Positions 44,494 through 54,315 of a stretch of 64,000 bases of DNA are shown here, piece after piece. Position numbers and translations under genes: made by a program. The notes under the pieces are model-generated. The model was given only the letters and a program-made list of their open reading frames with translations. It made no database searches and was not told the origin of the DNA. Source of the DNA: Faecalimonas sp. (lineage in GTDB: Bacteria; Bacillota; Clostridia; Lachnospirales; Lachnospiraceae). Where the stretch lies: positions 1-64,000 of the forward strand of contig JARICA010000013.1 in assembly GCA_029264305.1 (NCBI GenBank). Reading direction: 5' to 3'. Every line of letters begins with the position of its first letter. Positions within the stretch are counted from its first letter, which is position 1.

Positions 44494-45153
44494 ATGTTTA
44501 TCGATATGCACATGCATGAATGCACATATTCAAAAGATAGTTATTTAAAACTTGCGGATATGGTGGAAATAGCGAAAAGGCGTGGATTAGATGGGATTTG
44601 TATTACAGATCATGACGATATGGGGTTAAAGAAATATGCAGAAGAATATGCTAAGAAAGTGAACTTTCCAATTTTTGTTGGAATTGAATTTTTTTCTTTG
44701 CAAGGAGATATTGTCGCATTTGGTATAGAAGAATATCCAAAAGAAAGGGTAAGCGCACAAGAATTTATTGATTTGGTAAAAAAACAGGGTGGAATCTGTT
44801 TTAGTGCTCATCCATTTCGAAATAATAACAGAGGGTTAGGAGAATATTTAAGGTTAGTACATGGATTAGATGGGGTGGAAGTTTTAAATGGGAGTACATT
44901 GCCTGAAGCGAATAAGAAAGCAGCAGATTATGCAAAAGAGCTAGGGGTTATTACGGTTGGTGCAAGTGATTGTCATATTATTGAAAAAATTGGATTTTTT
45001 GCAACGTATTTTCCAGAAAATGTGCAAACAATGGAAGAATTTCTTCAGGTATTTAAAAGTGGAAATTGTAAACCGGCATATTATACAGAGGAAGGGTATC
45101 AAATATGGGATATGGAAACACCTATTCATAAACCGTATTTGCTTAAAAATTAG
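44494..45153 (+). CDS. PHP-domain metal-dependent phosphoesterase
   Basis: 219 residues. H-M-H at 6-8, T-D-H-D at about 39-42, G-I-E near 64, S-A-H-P near 105 and a C-terminal S-D-C-H are the PHP metal ligands. Similar single-domain proteins hydrolyse nucleotide or amino acid phosphates. GAAGGAG precedes the ATG, 12 bases after the glycosyltransferase. Confidence 0.82.
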   Translation: MFIDMHMHECTYSKDSYLKLADMVEIAKRRGLDGICITDHDDMGLKKYAEEYAKKVNFPIFVGIEFFSLQGDIVAFGIEEYPKERVSAQEFIDLVKKQGGICFSAHPFRNNNRGLGEYLRLVHGLDGVEVLNGSTLPEANKKAADYAKELGVITVGASDCHIIEKIGFFATYFPENVQTMEEFLQVFKSGNCKPAYYTEEGYQIWDMETPIHKPYLLKN

Positions 45154-45490
45154 TAAGGTGTTCTTATGAAAATCTTTAGATTTTTAACAGTTCTTTAGTT
45201 TTTTTGTCACAGTTTTTACATAAATATCTTCTATAATAAAAATATCAAAGAAGACAACGGTTATATTTAAAAGAGTTATTTATGGCTGTTGGACTTCGAC
45301 TAACAATTACGTTTTTTAAACGTTTATATATATCATAAATTTTCTCCTTTCGACCGACAGAGTACTGTCGGTTGTTTTGATATAAGGCGTGTTTAAAGGG
45401 GAATATTGTACATTGTGATTTTAGAAAAATTTTAAATTTGTTATAGTAATGTTATAATAAGTAATAGATCTGTAGATAAGGGAGAATTAA
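45154..45490. other. Non-coding gap with hairpins
   Basis: 337 bases without a convincing gene. It holds a 10-codon ATG frame at 45168, a short palindrome ACGTTTTTTAAACGT (45308-45322) and a terminator at 45353-45379. A small RNA ending at that terminator is possible but unproven. Confidence 0.3.
45353..45379 (+). terminator. Terminator
   Basis: ACCGACAG/CTGTCGGT stem with an AGTA loop, followed by TGTTTTG; no gene ends directly before it, so it may end a small RNA or the PHP transcript. Confidence 0.65.
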
Positions 45491-45841
45491 ATGATAAATA
45501 AAAAGAAGGAAAAATTGGAAAAACTAGGAATAGAAGTGGGAAAGGGAATAGAGGAACTAGGTGAAGAAGTGTATTTATTAGAATTATCTGCTTTTGTAAA
45601 AAGTATGGATTTTATGAAAATAGGACGAGCAGTGTCAGCTAAGCAATGGCCTCTTGCAATGATTACTTTAAGAAGAATGATGCAAAAAGGAAAAGAACTG
45701 AAAATCAAAAATATGGAAATGGTTTTTCTACGTTTGAGAAAAGAAATTGGTGAAAAAAATGGGGTAGCAGTAAAAAATACATTAGCGTTGTTAACACAAA
45801 AACGTGTACAAATGATAAAGATTTTGCAGGAAGAGGGATAG
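45491..45841 (+). CDS. Small helical protein of unknown function
   Basis: 116 residues, basic and predicted all-helical, without membrane segments or metal motifs. AAGGGAG lies upstream of the ATG. It converges with the fRMsr gene. Family not recognised. Confidence 0.5.
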   Translation: MINKKKEKLEKLGIEVGKGIEELGEEVYLLELSAFVKSMDFMKIGRAVSAKQWPLAMITLRRMMQKGKELKIKNMEMVFLRLRKEIGEKNGVAVKNTLALLTQKRVQMIKILQEEG

Positions 45842-45850
45842 AGGAGATGT

Positions 45851-46333
45851 TTAAAGCATCTCCTCAAGTACTTTTACAAGCATTTCTAATCCTTTTTTAT
45901 CCTCTTCATCAAACCTTGAAAAAATTGGACTATCAATATCAAGTACTCCAATAATTTTATCATCTGCATGAATTGGAATAACAATTTCTGAATTGGATGC
46001 ACTGTCACAGGCAATGTGACCTGGAAAATCGTGTACGTTTTCTACAAGGATTGTTTTATTTTGGGCAACAGCAGTTCCACAAACTCCATTCCCTATTTTG
46101 ATTTCTATACAAGCTGGTTTCCCTTGAAATGTACCAAGTACAAGTTGGTTTTCTTTTATGAAATAAAATCCAACCCAGTTAATATCGGTGAGAGCCTGAT
46201 TTAAAAGAGCTGAGGCGTTAGAAAAATTAGCAAGCACATGTGGTACACCGTCTGTTAGAGCGATGAGTTGTGTTTTAAGTAAAGAATAAAGTTTCTTTTT
46301 TTCTGTTGGATAAGTTATATTAACGTGTTTCAT
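45851..46333 (-). CDS. Free methionine-(R)-sulfoxide reductase (GAF domain)
   Basis: 160 residues, single GAF domain. Cys75, Cys85 and Cys109 keep the 10- and 24-residue spacing of the E. coli enzyme's Cys84/94/118. I-N-W-V-G-F-Y and V-L-D-I-D-S-P are family hallmarks. It repairs free oxidised methionine with thioredoxin as reductant. No operon partner. Confidence 0.85.
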   Translation of the reverse strand: MKHVNITYPTEKKKLYSLLKTQLIALTDGVPHVLANFSNASALLNQALTDINWVGFYFIKENQLVLGTFQGKPACIEIKIGNGVCGTAVAQNKTILVENVHDFPGHIACDSASNSEIVIPIHADDKIIGVLDIDSPIFSRFDEEDKKGLEMLVKVLEEML

Positions 46334-46493
46334 TCTATTGACCTCCGTATTCTAATAGTGATTGTGCAATATAAAAGCACAGTTACACTTAGCAAATATT
46401 ATATCATATTTAGTAAGATTTCTTAAAAAATTTTGATTTGAGAACGTTGTTATCTATAAAAAATAATGTTAAAATGGCAGAGAGGTAAAAAAC

Positions 46494-47126
46494 ATGAGAA
46501 AAAAAGCATTAGCATTAGAAGTAATTGAACGGTTAAAAAAGGAATATCCAGTTGCAGAATGCACTTTAGATTATGATGAGGCATGGAAATTACTTGTGGG
46601 AGTTCGTTTGGCAGCTCAGTGTACTGATGAGCGTGTGAATATTGTAGTAGAAAAACTATATAAGAAGTTTCCAGATGTAGAAGCTTTAGCCAATGCACCG
46701 GTTGAGGAAATTGAAGAAATTGTAAGACCGTGTGGACTTGGAAAAAGTAAGGCAAGGGATATAAGTGCTTGTATGAAAATTTTACATGAGAAATATGAGG
46801 ATCAGATTCCAACGACCTTTGATGAGATTTTAGCACTTCCAGGAGTAGGAAGAAAAAGTGCGAATCTAATTATGGGTGATGTTTTTGGTAAACCAGCAAT
46901 TGTAACAGACACACACTGTATACGTTTGGTAAATCGTATTGGATTAGTAAAGGGAATTAAAGAGCCTAAGAAAGTGGAGATGGAATTATGGAAAATCATA
47001 CCACCAGAAGAGGGAAGTGATTTTTGCCATCGCCTTGTATTTCATGGGAGAGAAGTATGTACAGCAAGGACAAAACCGTATTGTGACAGATGTTGTTTAG
47101 CCGATATCTGTGCAAAAAAGATATGA
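46494..47126 (+). CDS. nth: Endonuclease III
   Basis: 210 residues. The helix-hairpin-helix L-P-G-V-G-R-K-S-A-N carries the catalytic Lys, and I-V-T-D-T-H the catalytic Asp. The 4Fe-4S motif reads C-x7-C-x2-C-x5-C, with one more residue in the first gap than E. coli (x6). It removes oxidised pyrimidines in base excision repair. AGAGAGGT precedes the ATG. Confidence 0.92.
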   Translation: MRKKALALEVIERLKKEYPVAECTLDYDEAWKLLVGVRLAAQCTDERVNIVVEKLYKKFPDVEALANAPVEEIEEIVRPCGLGKSKARDISACMKILHEKYEDQIPTTFDEILALPGVGRKSANLIMGDVFGKPAIVTDTHCIRLVNRIGLVKGIKEPKKVEMELWKIIPPEEGSDFCHRLVFHGREVCTARTKPYCDRCCLADICAKKI

Positions 47127-47152
47127 TAAGAGTAGAATGAAGGAGAAATAAA

Positions 47153-47893
47153 ATGAACGAAAAAGTATTAGCAACTGTTGCAGGAGAGAAAATTACAGAA
47201 GAAGAATTACAGGCATTTTTAAATAATGTTCCAAGAGAACAGCAGCCATATATTAATAATCCAAAATTTAGAGAACAATGTTTGGAACAATTAATTTCTT
47301 TACATTTATTTGCACAAATGGGAGAAGAAATGAAATTAGAGGAAACAGAAGAATTTCAACAGATTCTTAAAAACGCGAAAAAAGATATTTTAGCACAGTT
47401 AGCAATGCGTGAGACAATGAAAGATGTGGAAGTGTCTGAAGAAGAAGTGCGTGCATATTATGATGCAAATAGTCAACAGTTTAAAAAAGGTGCTACAGTA
47501 AATGCAAAACATATTTTGACAGACTCAGAAGAAAAATGCCAAGAAATTTTGGAATCTATTTTAAGTGGTGAAAAAACATTTGAAGATTCTGCGAAAGAGT
47601 TTTCTACTTGTCCTTCAAGCGCAAGAGGTGGAGATCTCGGTCAGTTTGGTAGAGGACAAATGGTAAAAGAATTTGAAGATGTAGCCTTTACAGCAGAGAT
47701 TGGAGAGGTAAAAGGACCTGTAAAAACACAGTTTGGTTATCATTTGATTAAAGTAGAAGATAGAAACGAAGAATCAATAGCTTCTTTTGATGAAGTAAAG
47801 GCAGTGATTCAAAGAAATCTTGTACAACAGAAACAAAATGCAAAATATATGGAACAGGTAGATGTATTAAAAGAAAAGTATTTAGAAAAATAG
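47153..47893 (+). CDS. Parvulin-type peptidyl-prolyl isomerase
   Basis: 246 residues. A SurA-N-like helical part to about 100 is followed by a PpiC domain (A-K-H-I-L, G-G-D-L-G-x-F-G-R-G-Q-M, F-G-Y-H-L-I-K-V). There is no signal peptide or lipobox, so unlike PrsA it should be cytoplasmic. AAGGAG precedes the ATG. Probably cotranscribed with nth and the DUF3783 gene. Confidence 0.85.
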   Translation: MNEKVLATVAGEKITEEELQAFLNNVPREQQPYINNPKFREQCLEQLISLHLFAQMGEEMKLEETEEFQQILKNAKKDILAQLAMRETMKDVEVSEEEVRAYYDANSQQFKKGATVNAKHILTDSEEKCQEILESILSGEKTFEDSAKEFSTCPSSARGGDLGQFGRGQMVKEFEDVAFTAEIGEVKGPVKTQFGYHLIKVEDRNEESIASFDEVKAVIQRNLVQQKQNAKYMEQVDVLKEKYLEK

Positions 47894-47906
47894 GAAAAAG
47901 AAAACG

Positions 47907-48293
47907 ATGCGAGAAACGGTATTATTAATTAATTTTCAAGATGCGAAACAATTACGCGAGATTAAAATGATGCTTCTCTCTATGAAAATCAAAATGAAAA
48001 TGGTTGAGAAGAAGGACTATTTACAGAAAATTGGTTATTTAGCAGGTATGAAAGAAATAGAATCTACAGAAGAAGTATATGTAGGAGAAGACTTAGAAAA
48101 AGAAATGATGATTTTTTCTAATTTACGAGAGTCACAATTGGAACAGATTTTATATCGCATGAGAAAGAATGGAATAAGAAAAGTAGACTATAAAGCAGTG
48201 CTTACAGATACAAATAAAGAGTGGACAATTCCTGAACTATATAAGGAACTTGCTGGAGAACACGAAAAAATGCAAAAAAATAATGTACAATAA
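47907..48293 (+). CDS. DUF3783-type protein
   Basis: 128 residues, soluble. The middle part (E-E-V-Y-V-G, M-M-I-F-S-N-L) and the C-terminal K-A-V-L-T-D-T-N-K-E-W are typical of the DUF3783 family as I recall it. It is 13 bases after the parvulin gene. Function unknown. Confidence 0.65.
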   Translation: MRETVLLINFQDAKQLREIKMMLLSMKIKMKMVEKKDYLQKIGYLAGMKEIESTEEVYVGEDLEKEMMIFSNLRESQLEQILYRMRKNGIRKVDYKAVLTDTNKEWTIPELYKELAGEHEKMQKNNVQ

Positions 48294-48366
48294 TAACATT
48301 TTATATTATAATAGATAGGTGGCAAAGACATACTATATTATTTTATAAAAAAGAAAAGGGATAAAA

Positions 48367-49557
48367 ATGGAAAGAAAAGTAGGAACAATTTCAAGAGGAG
48401 TTCGTTGTCCAATCATTAGAGAAGGCGACAATTTAGCGGACATCGTGGTAAATAGCGTATTAGATGCGGCAAGCAGTGAAGGATTTGAATTAAGAGATAA
48501 AGATGTAATCTCACTTACAGAATCGATTGTTGCAAGAGCACAGGGTAATTACGCTCCAATTAGTGCAATTGCAAGTGATGTAAAAGCAAAATTAGGCGGA
48601 GAAACGATTGGAATTATTTTTCCGATTTTATCAAGAAATAGATTTTCTATCTGCTTAAAGGGAATGGCTATGGGAGCAAAAAAAGTTGTTCTTATGCTTA
48701 GTTATCCAAGTGATGAAGTTGGGAATGAACTTGTGTCGCTTGATAAATTAGATGAGGCAGGAATCAATCCATACAGTGACGTATTAACTTTAGAAAAATA
48801 TAGAGAATTGTTTGGAGAGAACAAACATCAATTTACAGGTGTAGATTATGTAGAATATTATGGGGAACTTATTCGTGAAGCAGGAGCAGAAGTAGAAATT
48901 ATTTTTGCAAACAATCCAAAAGTGATTCTTGATTATACAAAGAATGTAATTCACTGTGATATCCATACAAGAGCAAGAACACAAAGAATCTTAAAGGCAA
49001 ATGGTGCTGAAAGAGTATTTGGTATGGATGAAATTTTAAATGCATCTGTTGATGGAAGTGGATTCAATGAAAAATATGGTTTGTTAGGTTCTAATAAATC
49101 TACAGAAGAAAGTGTAAAACTTTTCCCAAGAGAATGTTTTGGATTAGTTGAAGAAATTCAGAAAAGTATTTTAGAAAAAACAGGAAAACACGTTGAAGTT
49201 ATGGTTTATGGAGATGGTGCTTTTAAAGATCCTCAAGGGAAAATTTGGGAACTTGCGGATCCAGTTGTTTCTCCAGCGTTTACAGAAGGACTTCGTGGAA
49301 CACCAAATGAAGTGAAGTTGAAATATTTAGCAGATAATGATTTCAAAGATTTGAGTGGAGAAGCTTTAAAAGAAGCTATTTCTAAACGTATTAAAGAAAA
49401 AGATGATAATCTTGTAGGAAACATGGTTTCTCAAGGAACAACACCTAGACAACTTACAGATTTGATTGGTTCTTTATGTGACCTTACAAGTGGTTCTGGA
49501 GATAAAGGTACTCCAGTTGTACTTGTACAGGGATATTTTGATAACTATACAAATTAA
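48367..49557 (+). CDS. Coenzyme F420-0:L-glutamate ligase-family protein
   Basis: 396 residues. The CofE-like fold is recognised from D-V-I-S-L-T-E-S-I-V-A-R-A-Q-G, a stretch typical of the Firmicute branch of the family. F420 is not expected in these bacteria and no other F420 gene is present, so the real substrate is unknown; a gamma-glutamyl or other amide ligase role is possible. AAAAGGG lies upstream of the ATG. A hairpin repeat follows. Confidence 0.8.
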   Translation: MERKVGTISRGVRCPIIREGDNLADIVVNSVLDAASSEGFELRDKDVISLTESIVARAQGNYAPISAIASDVKAKLGGETIGIIFPILSRNRFSICLKGMAMGAKKVVLMLSYPSDEVGNELVSLDKLDEAGINPYSDVLTLEKYRELFGENKHQFTGVDYVEYYGELIREAGAEVEIIFANNPKVILDYTKNVIHCDIHTRARTQRILKANGAERVFGMDEILNASVDGSGFNEKYGLLGSNKSTEESVKLFPRECFGLVEEIQKSILEKTGKHVEVMVYGDGAFKDPQGKIWELADPVVSPAFTEGLRGTPNEVKLKYLADNDFKDLSGEALKEAISKRIKEKDDNLVGNMVSQGTTPRQLTDLIGSLCDLTSGSGDKGTPVVLVQGYFDNYTN

Positions 49558-49585
49558 TAAAAGAGCATAGACTCAACAAATTATG

Positions 49586-49650
49586 GCTCTAAGTCAATAG
49601 TTGGAGGGAGGATTTTTGAATCTCCACCATCATTGGCTTAGAGCTATTTT
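49586..49650 (+). repeat. Dispersed hairpin repeat, possible terminator
   Basis: Left arm GCTCTAAGTCAATAGTTGG (49586-49604) pairs imperfectly with the right arm ending GGCTTAGAGC (49624-49644); TATTTT follows. A half copy sits at 14230-14260. It may terminate the F420-ligase-like gene. The rest of the gap to 49746 is AT-rich without features. Confidence 0.55.
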
Positions 49651-49746
49651 AATAAATATTGAGGATATAATTTAGTAGAGAATGAGTGATATTTTAAAAT
49701 GTATTATACGCAATGTAGCAGTCACATTTTGATAAAAGATAATATA

Positions 49747-49775
49747 TTGAAGCATAATATAAACTATGTTATGAT
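49747..49775 (+). promoter_or_regulatory. glyA promoter
   Basis: TTGAAG (49747-49752), 17-base spacer, TATGAT (49770-49775). Confidence 0.6.
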
Positions 49776-49828
49776 GACCTCAGATAGAACATAAAACGGA
49801 CAAGAACAAAGATAAAGGAGGGTAAGAT

Positions 49829-51076
49829 ATGGTAAATGAAATAATGAAACATATTACAATGTATGATGAGAAAGTTGGACAAGCTATTCAAGCAGAATGT
49901 AATAGGCAACGCAGGAATTTGGAACTTATTGCGTCTGAAAATATTGTTTCTAAAGAAGTAATGATGACCATGGGAACGGTATTGACAAACAAATATGCAG
50001 AAGGTTATTCTGGAAAAAGATATTATGGTGGGTGTGAACAAGTAGATGTAATTGAAACGATTGCTATTGAACGTGCGAAGAAACTATTTGATTGCGACTA
50101 TGCTAATGTACAACCTCATTCAGGAGCACAGGCAAATATGGCAGTTTTGATTGCAATGTTGAAACCTGGAGATACGATTATGGGAATGAATTTGGAACAT
50201 GGTGGACATTTGACTCATGGAAGTCCAGTGAATTTTTCGGGAATGTATTTTCATATTGTTCCATACGGAGTAAATGCGGAGGGATTTATTGATTATGATG
50301 AAGTGGAAAGACTTGCTTTAGAGGCAAAGCCAAAATTGATTATTGCTGGTGCGAGTGCTTATGCAAGGAAAATTGATTTTAAAAGATTTCGTGAGATTGC
50401 TGACAAAGTTGGTGCATACTTAATGGTAGATATGGCGCATATTGCGGGGCTTGTAGCAACTGGGTTACACCAAAGTCCTATGCCATATGCAGATGTAGTG
50501 ACAACAACAACTCATAAGACTTTGCGTGGACCAAGAGGTGGAATGATTTTAGCGAACAAAGATGCTGCAGAAAAATTTTGTTTAAATAAGGCTGTTTTTC
50601 CAGGAACGCAAGGTGGTCCGTTAGAACACGTTATTGCAGCAAAGGCAGTAGCCTTTGGGGAAGCATTACAACCAGAATTTAAGAAATATCAAGAACAAGT
50701 AGTAAAAAATGCAAAAGTTTTGTCAGAAGCATTACAGAGAAAAGGCTTTGATATTTTGACAGGAGGAACAGATAATCATCTTATGTTACTCGATTTAAGA
50801 AATTTGGAGTTATCTGGAAAAGAGTTACAGAGACGTTGTGATGAAGTATATATTACATTGAATAAGAATACAGTTCCAAATGATCCTAGAAGTCCTTTTG
50901 TCACTTCTGGAGTTCGTATTGGAACACCTGCAGTTACTTCTAGGGGAATGAAAGAAGACGATATGGAAAAAATTGCGGAACTAATTTGGCTTACAGCTAT
51001 GGATTTTGAAGAAAAAGCGGATGAGATTCGCAAAGAAGTAGAGAAACTTTGCGAAAAATATCCGATTTATGAATAA
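49829..51076 (+). CDS. glyA: Serine hydroxymethyltransferase
   Basis: 415 residues, full length. S-G-x-x-A-N near 94, L-x-H-G-G-H-L-T-H-G and [14 protein letters not shown], whose Lys binds PLP, are diagnostic. It interconverts serine and glycine and charges tetrahydrofolate with one-carbon units. AAGGAGGG precedes the ATG. Monocistronic. Confidence 0.96.
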   Translation: MVNEIMKHITMYDEKVGQAIQAECNRQRRNLELIASENIVSKEVMMTMGTVLTNKYAEGYSGKRYYGGCEQVDVIETIAIERAKKLFDCDYANVQPHSGAQANMAVLIAMLKPGDTIMGMNLEHGGHLTHGSPVNFSGMYFHIVPYGVNAEGFIDYDEVERLALEAKPKLIIAGASAYARKIDFKRFREIADKVGAYLMVDMAHIAGLVATGLHQSPMPYADVVTTTTHKTLRGPRGGMILANKDAAEKFCLNKAVFPGTQGGPLEHVIAAKAVAFGEALQPEFKKYQEQVVKNAKVLSEALQRKGFDILTGGTDNHLMLLDLRNLELSGKELQRRCDEVYITLNKNTVPNDPRSPFVTSGVRIGTPAVTSRGMKEDDMEKIAELIWLTAMDFEEKADEIRKEVEKLCEKYPIYE

Positions 51077-51085
51077 AAGCATACG

Positions 51086-51107
51086 GGGGATAGCAATTGC
51101 TATCCCC
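51086..51107. terminator. Hairpin between convergent genes
   Basis: Perfect 22-base palindrome GGGGATAGCAATTGCTATCCCC that covers the stop codon of the minus-strand gene. No T-run, so termination is likely but not certain. Confidence 0.5.
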
Positions 51108-51321
51108 TCAATTCTTGTAAAAGCTCAATATCTTCTGGTTTGATTTTTAAATTAGATGAATAAGATTTTCCGTCAGGCGTGGTAACAGTTATTTCAATTA
51201 AAGTTCCTTCGGAAAGAGCATTTTTTGAAATTGCTTTTAGAAAATGTGGAAATTTAGGGTGATTTTTTGAAAATTTCCCCCATGCATTTTTATATTTTAA
51301 AATTGACATTGGAGTTATCAT
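51100..51321 (-). CDS. Small conserved-looking protein, unknown function
   Basis: 73 residues: a Lys- and His-rich N-terminal part (K-N-A-W-G-K-F-S-K-N-H-P-K-F) and a beta-rich C-terminal part (L-I-E-I-T-V-T-T-P-D-G-K). No signal or membrane segment. GAAAGGAAT precedes the ATG. It follows the NuoE-like gene by 21 bases and is probably cotranscribed. Confidence 0.5.
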   Translation of the reverse strand: MITPMSILKYKNAWGKFSKNHPKFPHFLKAISKNALSEGTLIEITVTTPDGKSYSSNLKIKPEDIELLQELRG

Positions 51322-51342
51322 ATAAATATTCCTTTCGTAAAT

Positions 51343-51816
51343 TTATAATAAAAGTGTTTTTAGTTTTTCTGAATCTATGTTATGATATATGGCGTCGCCA
51401 ATCATAAGGTTAGGGCCTTTTTTGCATTGTTTCATACAAGGCTTAGTAGTTAATTTATATCTTCCGTCTTTTGTTACTTGTCCAGGGCGGATTTGTAAAA
51501 GTGTCTGAATTTCAGAAAGTAATTTTTGTGCGTTTTTTGAAGAACAAGAAGCACCTGAACAGACAATAATCTCTGTCTGAAATTTTTCATTAGTTAAACT
51601 TGGATATATGGAAATGATTTTATCAATAATGATTGTACTCATTTTCATAATTTCACTGATTCGTGTTTTTGCATCAGCTGGAATACAACCGAAAATTTCT
51701 TGTGTTTCCTTTAAAAATTGTACAAGTGTTTCTTGATCATTGGTTACTTGTAATGATTGATAATATCTTGCGGTTTCTTCAAAGAGCAAGAGGTTATCTT
51801 CTATATTATTTGTCAT
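51343..51816 (-). CDS. NuoE-like [2Fe-2S] protein
   Basis: 157 residues with a thioredoxin-like 2Fe-2S domain: Cys86-x4-Cys91 and Cys127-x3-Cys131, in the contexts V-C-S-G-A-S-C and P-C-M-K-Q-C-K-K-G-P-N. This is the 24-kDa subunit type of NADH-dependent hydrogenases and complex I, but no partner NuoF-like subunit is next to it. Role as a stand-alone electron carrier is inferred. Confidence 0.78.
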   Translation of the reverse strand: MTNNIEDNLLLFEETARYYQSLQVTNDQETLVQFLKETQEIFGCIPADAKTRISEIMKMSTIIIDKIISIYPSLTNEKFQTEIIVCSGASCSSKNAQKLLSEIQTLLQIRPGQVTKDGRYKLTTKPCMKQCKKGPNLMIGDAIYHNIDSEKLKTLLL

Positions 51817-51919
51817 AATTTATAATCCCTTCTAAAAGAATTTTAATCATAATGAATAATCATACTATGAGAAAAAAGTTTATGCAAGGGAAAATATGAG
51901 AAAAGGAGAGATGTTGGAC

Positions 51920-53299
51920 ATGAATAAAACTCAAAATGTAATGGGAACAAAACCAGTGTTTCCTCTTTTGATGTCAATGGCCATTCCGCCGATGGTATCA
52001 ATGTTGATTCAATCTATGTATAATGTTGTAGATAGTATTTTTGTTGCACAACTTGGGGAAGATGCCTTGACTGCAGTTTCTCTTGCTTTTCCACTTCAAA
52101 ATCTTGTGCTATCTGCGGCCGTAGGAATGGGAATAGGATTGAATGCGGGAATAGCGAGAAATATTGGTGCGGGAAAACAAGATATGGTAAACAAAACTGC
52201 TACACATGGAATAGTTTTTACAGCAATTCATACGATTATCTTTATTTTAATTGGATTGTTTGGAGTTAAACCATTTTTCCGTTTTTTTACAGATGATCCG
52301 ACGGTTTTTCGATGGGGATGTCAATATACGTATATTGTTATCTGTCTTTCTTTTGGATGTTTGTTCCATATCGCTATCGAAAAAATGTTTCAAGCAACTG
52401 GTAAAATGGTTATGCCAATGATTATACAAGCAGTTGGAGCAATTATTAATATTATTTTAGATCCGATTTTAATTTTTGGATTATTTGGTTTTCCAGCATT
52501 AAAAATACAAGGGGCAGCAATTGCAACTGTTGTTGGACAAATATCTGCTTGTGTGTTATCTATTATTTTCTTTTGTAAGAATAGTGGAGGAATTTATTTG
52601 AAATTTAAAAATTTCAAATTTGATAGACAGATTACAAAGCAGTTATATATGGTAGCGATTCCATCTGGTATTATGACTTCTATGCCATCTATTCTTGTTG
52701 GTGTTTTAAATGGGATTATTTCAGCGGTATCGGGAACAGCAGTTGCAGTTTTGGGAATTTATTTTAAGTTGCAAACATTCGTATATATGCCTGCTAATGG
52801 AGTGATTCAGGGAATGAGACCATTGATTAGTTATAATTATGGAGCAGGTTTACATCACCGCTTAAGGCAGGTGTTGAAAGTAAGTGTTATGGTGTCGGGA
52901 ACGATTATGATATTTGGAACAATATTGTTTGTTGGCATTCCAGAACAAATTTTAGCGATGTTTAATGCGAATGCAGAGATGATGAGAATGGGTGTGCAAA
53001 CACTTCGCATTATAGGACTTGGATTTATTGTATCTACAATTGGTATAGTGTATTCGGGTGTGTTTGAATCATTAGGGAGAGGGATAGAATCGTTAATGAT
53101 TTCATTGCTTCGTCAATTAGTTATTATTGTACCATTATCCATAGTTTTCTTAAAATCATTTGGTATTGCAGGTGTATGGGCAACGTTTCCAATAGCGGAG
53201 ACTGTATCTGCAATTATTGCTATTTTTTTATTAAAACGAACAATGAAAAAAATGTCAATTAATTTCATAGATCAATCAGAAAAAGTGGGACGTAGTTAA
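51920..53299 (+). CDS. MATE-family efflux transporter
   Basis: 459 residues from the ATG at 51920 (AAAGGAG upstream; two upstream in-frame starts fit it less well). Twelve membrane segments; M-A-I-P-P-M-V-S-M-L-I-Q-S-M-Y-N-V-V-D at the N terminus is the usual MATE opening, repeated in part in the second half (A-I-P-S-G-I). Exports drugs or metabolites with Na+ or H+. Substrate unknown. Confidence 0.88.
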   Translation: MNKTQNVMGTKPVFPLLMSMAIPPMVSMLIQSMYNVVDSIFVAQLGEDALTAVSLAFPLQNLVLSAAVGMGIGLNAGIARNIGAGKQDMVNKTATHGIVFTAIHTIIFILIGLFGVKPFFRFFTDDPTVFRWGCQYTYIVICLSFGCLFHIAIEKMFQATGKMVMPMIIQAVGAIINIILDPILIFGLFGFPALKIQGAAIATVVGQISACVLSIIFFCKNSGGIYLKFKNFKFDRQITKQLYMVAIPSGIMTSMPSILVGVLNGIISAVSGTAVAVLGIYFKLQTFVYMPANGVIQGMRPLISYNYGAGLHHRLRQVLKVSVMVSGTIMIFGTILFVGIPEQILAMFNANAEMMRMGVQTLRIIGLGFIVSTIGIVYSGVFESLGRGIESLMISLLRQLVIIVPLSIVFLKSFGIAGVWATFPIAETVSAIIAIFLLKRTMKKMSINFIDQSEKVGRS

Positions 53300-53317
53300 A
53301 AGACTATGTCCCATTTT
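53285..53317. terminator. Bidirectional terminator between MATE gene and aroE
   Basis: 11-pair stem (53285-53295 with 53304-53314, two G-T pairs), T-rich on the plus strand side. Confidence 0.65.
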
Positions 53318-53320
53318 AGT

Positions 53321-54193
53321 TTATGGAGTTGAAAAATATTTTTGTGTGATTATTTCTATAGGCATTTCTTTTCCTGTCCATAGTTTAAAAGCTTCTGCGC
53401 CTTGAAACAATAACATAGAAAGACCGTTAAGTGTGTGGCATCCACATTCTCTTGCTAAGTGAAGGAGCTTTGTTTCCCGTGGATTATAGATCACATCAGA
53501 AACAATTAAATCTTTGTGGAAGATTTTACTGTCAGTAATAATGGAGGCATCTGTATGTGGAGCCATACCAACAGAGGTTCCGTTTGTTAATAAGGTGCTT
53601 TCGGAAATTTCCCGTTTGAGTATTTTTTCATCGGAATAGTCGTATAAGTGAATTTGGCAATCAGATACAGTCTTTAATTTTTCGATTACTTTTTCCATTC
53701 GAGTAAAAGAGGCACTTCTATGGTTAAAAACAGAAATTTCTTTTACACCATCAAGGGCAGCCTGCACAAGTATAGCAGTAGATGCTCCGCCGGCCCCAAG
53801 AAGTGTCATTTTTTTGCCAATAATAGTATGACCAGCCCTTTTTAACGATTGCATATATCCTATACCATCTGTGGTATGTCCGATAAGAATACCATTATCG
53901 TTTACGACTGTATTCACAGATCCACTGATTTTAGCAGCGGGAGATAATTTGTCACATAATTTACACATTTCATTTTTATTTGGCATGGTTAGATTAAAAC
54001 CTCGCACATTTAATGCTCGTAAACCGTTTACTGCTGTTTCTAGTTTATCTGTGGTGACATCGAATGCGAGGTAAATATAATTTAATCCTAATTGACGAAA
54101 GGATTCGTTATGCATAAATGGTGAAATGCTATGAGCAACAGGGTTTCCAAGCAGACCAGTTAAAATAGTGTGTCCATCAATTTCTTTATTCAT
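53321..54193 (-). CDS. aroE: Shikimate dehydrogenase
   Basis: 290 residues. N-P-V-A-H-S-I-S-P-x-M-H-N near the N terminus, N-L-T-M-P-N-K with the catalytic Lys, and G-A-G-G-A-S-T-A for NADP(H) are typical. It reduces 3-dehydroshikimate to shikimate. Divergent from aroD-aroB-aroF across 122 bases. AGGAGGAT precedes the ATG. Confidence 0.93.
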   Translation of the reverse strand: MNKEIDGHTILTGLLGNPVAHSISPFMHNESFRQLGLNYIYLAFDVTTDKLETAVNGLRALNVRGFNLTMPNKNEMCKLCDKLSPAAKISGSVNTVVNDNGILIGHTTDGIGYMQSLKRAGHTIIGKKMTLLGAGGASTAILVQAALDGVKEISVFNHRSASFTRMEKVIEKLKTVSDCQIHLYDYSDEKILKREISESTLLTNGTSVGMAPHTDASIITDSKIFHKDLIVSDVIYNPRETKLLHLARECGCHTLNGLSMLLFQGAEAFKLWTGKEMPIEIITQKYFSTP

Positions 54194-54315
54194 TATAAAA
54201 TCCTCCTGTATTTTTATAGACTAAAACCCTTTTGGGAAGAAGTCAAGAAAATCCTTTTTATAAAGGGGAAAAGTGTGGTAATATAAATATAATTTAGTTT
54301 TTTTGGAGGAATTAT

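Noticed and set aside
45204-45235. TTGTCA and TATAAT in the 45.2-kb gap
   Set aside because: Spacing of 22 bases is too long for a sigma-A promoter.
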